From contig OX415251.1 in the NCBI GenBank assembly GCA_948329865.1, positions 25,405,252 through 25,469,251 of the forward strand: 64,000 bases of DNA, written 5' to 3'. The notes beneath the pieces were generated by a model. That model did no database searches, was not told the DNA's origin, and worked only from the letters and a program-made list of their open reading frames with translations. Shown piece after piece: positions 56,782 to 64,000 of the stretch. The first letter of the stretch is position 1. Each line of letters starts with the position of its first letter. The stretch comes from Linaria vulgaris. Lineage: Eukaryota; Streptophyta; Magnoliopsida; Lamiales; Plantaginaceae. The position numbers and the translations under genes were made by a program.

Positions 56782-57261
56782 TCAAATTTCAAAAATTTAT
56801 GAGTTCTGTTATGTTTCTGTCAGCATGAACAATTATTTTTCTTTGTTTATTTTTCGGTTTCATCAAGGAGTGTGTTCCTTGCTACTTAGTATGGTCTGTA
56901 ATTAAGTACATTTCTATCTTGTTGCTTACTGCTTCTGCTTATGATCATTGAACTTTGGATACAAAGTACTAACTCTGTTTTGCAGGTGTTAACTGGTCTC
57001 TGATGTTAAAATAACATTGAGATGTTCAATGTTAGAATATCTGTCTGGGTTCGATGGTAAGCTAACATTGACAATGACAGACAGATGTTATGACAACATT
57101 GAAAGTATCAATGTTAGAATAACATTGAAATGGTCCCTTCTGAGTTTTAGGGGGAGCGTACTTATTTTTCCATTGTGATCTGATAGTTAAGTTTGTTTGA
57201 ATAATTTGATCTGGTTAGAACAGGTTCTTAGGTTTTGTGATTAAGGCAAAAAGGGGGAGAT
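56765..57261 (+). promoter_or_regulatory. Multiple polypurine tracts before the 3' LTR
   Basis: AAAAAGGGGGAGA occurs at 56765-56777 (overlapping the ORF end) and at 57249-57261 (directly before the LTR); TTTTAGGGGGAG lies at about 57145-57156. Repeated polypurine tracts have been described for Sireviruses. Dyads at 57002-57018, 57084-57100 and 57110-57126 lie between them. Confidence 0.7.
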
Positions 57262-57262
57262 T

Positions 57263-58185
57263 GAAAGTGCAGGTATTCGGTCGATGTTAGTTTAACATTG
57301 AAAGTGCAGGTATTCTGTCAATGTTAGTTTAACATTGAGAAGTCAATGTTAGAATAACATTGCTGGAGCAGAATCCGATTTACAATCTTAATTAATTTCT
57401 TCATTATGGTTTTGCCTTATTCACTTAACTAACTGAGTTCCACGGTTGTAATTGTCTTTGATTATTATTCAGGAAACAAACTTGTCATAGGTTGGACGCT
57501 CAAGTTTCCAAGAAGGAAAGTTTCCTTAATTACGCAAACCACTCTACAAGGAAAGAAGAATTCGAGTGGAACTAGGAATGCTTTCCAAGATCAGACCTGA
57601 TTTGAAGAAGGAGTCTTTCCCTAGTTAGATCACTAACGAAGGAACTAATATTCAAAAAGGACTGCGAGAACAAAGAAGAAGAGTTCAAGAAGGAAACAAG
57701 GAGAATTACCAACCGTGTACAACACACCTTGAAGTCGAAGATCAAGAACCTATATATAGGTGTGAAGTACATCAAGACAAACACGAGACAAGAGCCAATC
57801 AATCCGAGAGATTAATTTACAGTTGTTGAGTGTTGTCTTGCTTTAGCAAAGTTTGTGAATTGTTAGGATAGATCTAAGAGTGAGGAGCTGTTAGAGATAT
57901 ACGAAGCAATTCTTGTGTGGTTTGCTTAGTTCAATCAATTTAAGAGTGAGGAGCTTGAGAATTGAGAGAACGACCTTTGTTAAAACCTTCACGGGTTATT
58001 TTGCCTAAGGCTCGGAAGTTAATATAAGTCTATATTTACTTCTTAAACTTGGTGTTTGTTTATTCCGCTGCACTATTCTTCTGGTCTGTTGTTAAAGTAA
58101 CATCGCTGAGTTAACAACGTTGCAAATCTGCTGTTAACTCTCCAGTGTTAAGTTAACAACAACAACGTATCAACCCGATCCACAA

Positions 58186-58190
<5 letters not shown>
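57263..58190 (+). repeat. Sirevirus B 3' LTR
   Basis: Near-identical to the 5' LTR, with the same three dyads (57284-57300, 57320-57336, 57345-57361) and TATA-like site. It ends CAATTTCA and passes without a break into a CA microsatellite. Confidence 0.92.

Positions 58191-58247
<57 letters not shown>
58189..58247. repeat. Compound microsatellite (CA)n(TA)n at the LTR edge
   Basis: About 15 CA units then about 15 TA units, beginning with the terminal CA of the LTR itself. This hides any target duplication. Confidence 0.9.
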
Positions 58248-58250
<3 letters not shown>

Positions 58251-59164
58251 ATTTGTCTTTTCTATACTAACGTTTTTAACGAATGTTAATTACAAATGAG
58301 AGATTACTCTATACTATGTATGATTAATATATGTAGAACTTCAAACAAATTTAATAGTAATCTTACTATGTTAATCAATATTAACTAAATACTAGTTCAA
58401 AAGAACATTAAACTAAGTAAGTATTATTTCAATTCATGTATTTTTAGTGAAATTCTATAGGTAAACTCACAAGCACATCAGCATTTTTTTAAAATCAAGG
58501 AAAATAAAACACTATCTCCGACCGAAATTCAGTCGGAAATAATATTCATGACTATTTTCGATCGGATTTCGATCGAAAATTGCAAAAATTTTGGCGCATT
58601 TTTGAAAATTTCAAATTTTAAACTTTTTTTGACCGTATCCTATCGGAAAAAATCTAAAATTTAGGCGGGCTTAGGTGGGAAATTCAGATTTTCCGAAAAT
58701 TCAAATATTTTCTCCAAATTCTATATATACACTTCATTTTTCACCCAATTTTCATCAAAATACTCTCTTCATCTTTAAATAATCACACACAAATATTCCA
58801 CCAACAAATTTCAAACTTAAGCACTTTTTTCATCTTTAAATACTCTCCAAACACAAATATTTCATCTTTAAATAGAACACTTGTTTCTTCCTTTCAACTT
58901 TAAAACAATTTTTTTTCTTTCTTTCATCTTAATTCTTAAATAAACAATTTTTTTCTTTTCATCTTTAAAATAAACGTTTTTTTCTTCATTTCATTTTAAA
59001 TAAAAAAAAATTGACTAACAATCTTTTAGGTTTTAAATTAGTGCAATAAATCGAAATATTTCAAAAAAAGAAAGAAAATAATATTATGATAATTATTACC
59101 AATTTTTTTTTTCGATTGAATATTATTTCCGACCAGAGTACGGTCGGAAATACCTTAAATATTA
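58248..59164. other. Right part of the CACTA element, no gene
   Basis: AT-rich sequence with CACTA subterminal palindromes at 58515-58580 (CCGACCGAAATTCAGTCGG and a second) and 59128-59155 (CCGACCAGAGTACGGTCGG). TTTCATCTTTAAAT-type short repeats fill 58750-59000. It ends within cytochrome c exon 1. Confidence 0.6.
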
Positions 59165-61518
59165 TTCAACGAAGTACCGCCCGGGAACGCTAAAGCCGGT
59201 GAGAAGATCTTCAACACTCCTGATTTTTACATTTGTAGATCTCGCATGAGTTTATATGTTCCCTTTGTATCTCGTGAGGATTATTTTTAGGTTTTGATAT
59301 TAATTACAGAGTTATTAGGTAGTGATTGGTTGATGTAGGAAAATATGTGGTTGAGTTTTATTCTTCAAATTCGAACGATTTCAGAATTCTGAAAATTAAT
59401 GCCGATGTATAATTGAGGTGTGGCTGATTTGATGTGTAGTGATATAGTCGATGTCTAGCATGGCTGTGGCTGGGTATTGATGTATGCTTTAGCTTCTGTT
59501 CTCTATGGCTTCAAGCTTATTTGTTTTGATTATTAATGTTGATTTTGTATGAATTTGATCTTGTTTGGATACCTGTTAGGCTTTTCTGATTTAGCGAGGA
59601 AACCTTGCTTAGAATGTTTTACGTGATTATTTGGTGGGCATTGCTTTTTTGGGATTTAGGTCAGATCAGTTTTAGTACTGTCTCAAGTTTGTTGAAATTA
59701 TTGCTAAATGCTGGCAGTTTATATATGCCTGTTTGTTTCACATATTACTGAGCTTAAGCTGATGTGCTTTGATATGTAGTAATGCGCTACTGTCAATTCT
59801 TGGGTGCATCTCTGTGTATGCTTAAATTTCAGTACGCTATGTGTTGCTATTTAATGGGAATTGGCTTCAGCTGTTTGACTTTATTGTGTTTTGGATGGCT
59901 TGTTCTCATCTGTATCTGTTGTTCTTTGATATGTGCAGGTCCCAACTTGAATGGCCTGTTCGGAAGGCAATCTGGCACCACCCCTGGGTATTCTTACTCT
60001 GCTGCGAACAAGAGCATGACTGTTAACTGGGGAGAGAATACTTTGTATGATTATCTGCTAAACCCAAAGAAGGTACATGTTCCCACTGCTCTTAGTTAAC
60101 ATTTTGCTTCAGGAAATTAATCTTTCTCAAGCCGTTACACGTAATTAATGTTTCGTGATATTCCAATGCCCTTAGTTAACATGGTGTCTGGAAGAAGAAA
60201 TTTGTTGTAGGTTCTACGCCCCATCATGAGACATATTGTCTTTCCATGCTAGACAGACATTTGTCAGATTGTGTTGGTCATGGGCCCAGATTATGTGCTG
60301 TTTATAGTTGTTGGATGAATCTTCATGGGGTTGTTTGTGAAGAGGTCAATTGGTTAGTGGACTTGTGCTAAAGGTGGATGCACAGTTTATTAACATTATC
60401 AACATAATGACTTCAATGATATGCACTCTCTAATGTCATTTCCTAATGCATTGGTAGTATGCTTGTTCTTTTGTTAGATGTTGGGGTTGGCGTGAAGGAG
60501 CTGTTTTTTTTTTTTTTTTTGGGGAATGCGGTATCTTCTATTAGGGAGCTGGTTGTGTTTTTTTGTGATGTTTATCCATACTTGGTGTTTTATAGTGGAG
60601 ACATTTGATTGCATGTGTTCACATTGTGTCCAAATCTGGAGGGGCTAGGATACAGACATGCACCTCGCAACTGTATACACTTCTCCTACAAAGACTAGTC
60701 ATAGTGTCAAAATCCTGGAGATGTATTCCTGTCATAGGTGAGTGTTGGGAGCTAGGATACCAAGAAAAAACCCGGTATAGTTATCGGTATAAGGTAAGAT
60801 GAGGAGATTTCATGGGGGAGTGTTACATGCACTGATTAGGGTTCTATAAGCTTGCAGTAGTGGTGGCGGCTTAATGATGACGTGTCTAGCTGTTGTGGTA
60901 CAATGTTGTAGTGGTTTCTGCTTTAAATTGTGATGCCATGAGATGTTTTAAACATGTTGGCTTAAAGATCAGGAATGTGGGGGTCGAAAGGGACATCTCT
61001 TTGCTAGGTTCTCAGAGGAAGTTCTTTTTTTGCAAGTTTTCCTTTGGTTTTGCCTCTATTTCTCCCTTGGAAATTGGGACAAGACTTTCTGGAGTTGTGG
61101 TGTCATTTTCTTTGTATTTGTAATGTCTGAGGTAATGCAAAAGGAAAATGTCCTTCTCAGCTGCCTTTGCAATTTTTGCAAGGTTGAGTAGAATTTTTCA
61201 AACCCGATGTCATTTGATACCTTTTTGTTGATGAACCGTTACGTGACAACTTCAATCTGTTTTGACTCTGAATAATTTTGGCTCAAGTGTCTTATGTTTT
61301 CTTGTTTTCCGTCGAGATGATCAATGTTTGGTTTGCTGGTTTCTGATGCCCATACATGCCCCGTTTAGTGTGGAGTATCTCACAGTTGATTGTCTCTTAC
61401 TAAGCTACTTTTTGTATTGGTGCAGTACATTCCTGTCACGAAGATGGTGTTCCCTGGACTGAAGAAGCCACAAGATCATGCTGATCTGATTTCATATCTC
61501 AAGGAAGCAAGTGCCTGA
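59165..61518 (+). pseudogene. Cytochrome c pseudogene, three exons, heme-attachment segment lost
   Basis: Cytochrome c carries electrons in mitochondria. Exon 1 remnant (59165-59212) encodes FNEVPPGNAKAGEKIF: the first three codons are replaced by transposon sequence, and the stretch that should carry the CxxCH heme-attachment motif is deleted, so NT is followed at once by intron sequence. Exon 2 (59939-60072) encodes GPNLNGLFGRQSGTTPGYSY... to YDYLLNPKK and has good CAG/GT borders. Exon 3 (61426-61518) encodes YIPVTKMVFPGLKKPQDHAD... to a TGA; the conserved Gly before Thr is Val. Without start and heme cysteines it cannot work. The 3' half is duplicated at 8699-9997. Confidence 0.93.
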
Positions 61519-62323
61519 TGATACTTTTGGACTCGTTATTTTTTGAAAGTTGCTGATATAAGTTGGCTGGTTTCGTATGAGGAACCTCTTTCTTTTACAG
61601 AGTAGTTACTTGAGACTTAATTCAATAAGATCATCAATTTTTGTTGCCTGTGATGGCCTACCGCCTATGATACTCAGATTATTCTTTCCAAAACACTATT
61701 GAACTTGTGGCAGGAGCCGTTTAAGTCGATTATGAAGTGCATTTGTTGTGCAGATCAAATTGCAATTCTTGTTGTGTCTCTAGAGATTTCCCAGTGTAGG
61801 ATTGGGTGATTATTTATCTGTTTATTTGCTCGGTTATAGTTAAGTAAAACATGGTTAATTTTTGCTCCGTCGATGTTGTGAGTTCATCGTTAAACGAGAG
61901 AAGATTGTTAATGACCTAACCTTGCGGACTGGAGAATGAGAAATGTGGGTTTGCATGTATATTGCAACATAAATTGTCATACTACAATTTCCTACCATCG
62001 GACTGGAAGCAACTCACCGGTTGCAAGCAGTACTGGAAGCAACTTACCGGTTGCAAGCAGGTTTTATCGGCTCAGCTGGATCACTTACCATATCTCGTGG
62101 AGTGATAGAAAAGGGTCGTTTTCTCGTGATTATGTTAATTCAATAATGAGAGAAAAACCCTAGATATAACACTAACTTTTCTCTAGTTTCTGTTTTACTA
62201 TGAAGTATTATCGGCTCTGCGCAAAGAAGTAGAAGACAGTTCTGATATGCTAGGAGCTGTATATATGAGCTGGTGAGGTGGGTGGTTCTCTGAGTTCGAA
62301 TTTTGATGGGAGTTGGTTTTGAT
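61519..62323. other. 3' flank of the cytochrome c pseudogene
   Basis: 61519-61805 matches 9998-10276. 61806-62323 has no equivalent in the first copy. I see no gene; a short direct repeat (ACTGGAAGCAACTxACCGG) occurs twice near 62000-62055. Confidence 0.5.
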
Positions 62324-62808
62324 TAGGGGTGGGGTTCGGTTTAATTGAACCATAAGCTCAACTTTTAAGCAGGGGTTTTGGTCTTCTTTCACTGTCCATC
62401 AGATAAATCATTTGACATGCCTCGGTTCGATTTTCAATGTTACAAAAAGCCATCAGTTCGGTTTTTCGTATTGGTTTTGATTACTTTTTGCTTCTTTTGT
62501 TTTACAATTTTTTTATTAAGTCCTCTCGTTTGTTTGATCAAAAAGTTTGTTTCTGAATTGAAAAATATATGATAAGACATCATATAAGAAAAAAATACAT
62601 ATAATAGTTAATAAAGTTACATAGTAATTTATAGAGATCATTCTCAAGTGCAAAATATCATTAATCATCAAATTCAATAAATAATTAGAGTAATATAGTT
62701 AGGCTACTTTTTTGTGCGATTCCAGTTTGGTTTGGTGAATCGGCATTATAAATCAAAATTCAATTATATATGATTTCGATTTTAACCGCAAAGTTGCTCA
62801 CCAAACTA
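62324..62808. mobile_element. hAT-like MITE
   Basis: Starts TAGGGGTGGGGTTCGGTTTA and ends TTTTAACCGCAAAGTTGCTCACCAAACTA-like sequence. The TAGGGGTG...TTCGGTTT end and the opposite end with AACC...CTCACC resemble a common plant hAT MITE type. A degenerate right half lies at 10277-10443. Target duplication is not clear. Confidence 0.45.
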
Positions 62809-64000
62809 GAGTCAATTGTCAAAATAACACATTCTATGAAATTTATTGTCAAAATAACACATTCTCAAAACTTATTGTCAAAATAACACTTTTGCCACAT
62901 GTGTACAAAACTTATTGTCAAAATAACACTCTTTTTAAAACTTATTGTTAAAATAACATATTCTTGCCACATGTACTGCCATGTGTACAAAAGATATTTA
63001 AATTCTTTAATTTTTTTCAATTAAGTAAATCATATTATTCTATCATTATAATTGTAGCATATTTTTTTATAAAAAAAATTGTAGAATATTTTCTTAATAA
63101 ACTATACTAAAGTCGAAATAACTTTATTTCTTAAAAGTAATTCTATAGGCATACAAGTATAATATATGCACATTTAAATCATCATTTATGCATTTTCAAT
63201 TAATAAAAGTCTATAAGTATTTATACACATACCCTGTAATTTATTAACGATAAATCTCACATTGTTGTTCTTTTGCAAAACAAAAATGCCCTAAATTAAG
63301 AACTTAACTGCAAAAGAATAAAAAACGTTGACCGTGAATTTTATGAGAAGAAAAAGATCGGAGTTGTGGGAGTGGAGGAGTGTGGAATTTGAGAGAGAGA
63401 AAAATGGAATGATTTCTATTTATTTTTTTAAAATAAAAAGAATAGATCTACCGCCCACCTCAACTGCACTCTGTTCCTTCTGGTAAAAAAAACTGCATTG
63501 TGTTCTATTTATTTTTATTATTTTATTTATTTTATTTTATTTTTTCTTTTTCAATTAAGTTCTTAATTTAGGGCAGCTTTGCTTTGCAAAAGAACAAATA
63601 TGTGATTTACGGTAAATAAATTATAGGGTATGTGTACAAACACTTATGGACTTTTTTTAATTGAAAATGCATAAAGGATGATTTAAATGTGCATATATTA
63701 TATTTGTACGCCTAGAAAATTATTTAAAAATTAAAGTTATTTCAGCTGTAGTATAGTTTATGAAGAAAATATTCTACAATTCTTATTGTTTTTATACAAA
63801 AAAATATGCTACAATGATAATGATAGAATAGTATGTTTTACTTAATTGAAAAAATAAAGAACTTAAATATCTTTTATACACATGTCAGTACATGTGGTAA
63901 AAGTGTGTTTTTTGACAATAAGTTTTTGAAAGAGTGTTATTTTGGCAATAAGTTTGGTGCACATGAGGCAAGAGTGTGTTATTTTGACAATAAGTTTTGA
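62809..64000. mobile_element. Long fold-back (inverted-repeat) element, runs off the right edge
   Basis: The left arm (about 62815-63305) and right arm (about 63555-64000) are imperfect inverted repeats over about 450 bases or more. Both arms begin with tandem copies of CTTATTGTCAAAATAACAC (five or more on the left) and share CCACATGT, GTAGAATATTTTCTTAATAAA and the AATTAAGAACTTAA core. The loop (63310-63550) is short and AT-rich with no ORF. The last bases of the window match an inner repeat of the left arm, so about 50 more bases are expected outside. It could be a Mutator-like MITE with long terminal repeats. Confidence 0.75.

Larger units (their letters stand above)
47475..58190 (+). mobile_element. 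Sirevirus-type Copia retrotransposon, copy B, complete with both LTRs
   Basis: 10.7 kb: LTR 47475-48403, primer site 48406-48418, gag-pol, spacer, env-position ORF, several polypurine-like tracts, LTR 57263-58190. The LTRs are about 928 bases and differ by roughly 12 substitutions by eye (about 1.3 percent), so the insertion is recent. No target duplication is evident: left flank is TATAT, right flank is CACAC at the edge of a microsatellite. All gene regions carry lesions. Confidence 0.92.
44833..59164 (+). mobile_element. CACTA (En/Spm) transposon, split by Sirevirus B and truncated at its right end
   Basis: The left terminus CACTACAAGAA is at 44833. Palindromic subterminal motifs of the type TTCCGACTxxxxxxGGTCGGAA recur at 44860-44980, 47080-47225, 58515-58580, 58628-58650 and 59128-59155. 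A transposase-related pseudogene lies between. Sirevirus B (47475-58190) sits inside. No TTCTTGTAGTG terminus is found on the right: the last subterminal motif is directly followed by cytochrome c exon 1 codons at 59165. Confidence 0.75.

Noticed and set aside
59782..60099. 105-codon ORF overlapping cytochrome c exon 2
   Set aside because: Only its second half is exon 2 (59939-60072); the start is intron 1 sequence.
62815..62960. CRISPR-like array
   Set aside because: The repeated CTTATTGTCAAAATAACAC units are in a plant fold-back element; spacers are irregular, repeats are degenerate and no cas gene exists.

Overview
The window looks like repeat-dense plant nuclear DNA. It is AT-rich, has GT-AG introns, and is filled mostly by nested LTR retrotransposons and DNA transposons. 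The few host gene remnants are an R1-type CC-NB-LRR resistance gene, a SAG101-like lipase and cytochrome c. This points to a eudicot, probably an asterid (Solanales-like). That assignment is inference from gene families, not proven. No intact host protein gene, rRNA, tRNA or CRISPR was found.

Layout: 1-6819 is the left part of a Sirevirus-type Copia element (copy A, minus strand). Its gag-pol frame of about 1,690 codons is broken by one stop codon. Its 5' LTR ends beside an inverted LTR fragment (to 7007). 7008-13188 is a graveyard of host genes: an NLR fragment, a SAG101-like fragment, the 3' end of a cytochrome c gene, and a longer decayed NLR. 13700-28721 is a tandem array of a Tat/Ogre-type Gypsy element (plus strand): LTR, gag, protease, RT, two RNase H domains, integrase, an antisense ORF with a plant mobile domain (PMD), LTR, then a second partial gag. 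A hAT-like MITE sits at 25119-26010 and a CACTA end at 28722-29066. 29682-44527 holds a second, reverse-oriented and deleted copy of the same Gypsy family. It contains a Tork-type Copia element (31511-36711, TSD GAATC) and ends in a solo-like LTR.

44833-59164 is a CACTA (En/Spm) element split by a complete 10.7 kb Sirevirus (copy B, 47475-58190) that carries an extra env-position ORF. The right CACTA edge lies inside exon 1 of a cytochrome c pseudogene (59165-61518). Intron 2 and exon 3 of that gene are the same sequence found at 8699-9997. The right edge holds a hAT-like MITE and a long fold-back element running out of the window.

The strongest unexplained signal is a dispersed DNA dyad, RTGTT-N5-AACAY. 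It occurs at least 27 times in the two Sirevirus copies with invariant 5-nt spacing, in LTRs, non-coding spacers and coding sequence, and it is read in more than one reading frame. It behaves like a multi-copy binding site for a dimeric protein. A second one is a repeated CTGGGGT...ATTCAGT module in the spacer between pol and the env-position ORF of both copies. All coordinates and comparisons were made by eye without alignment software.
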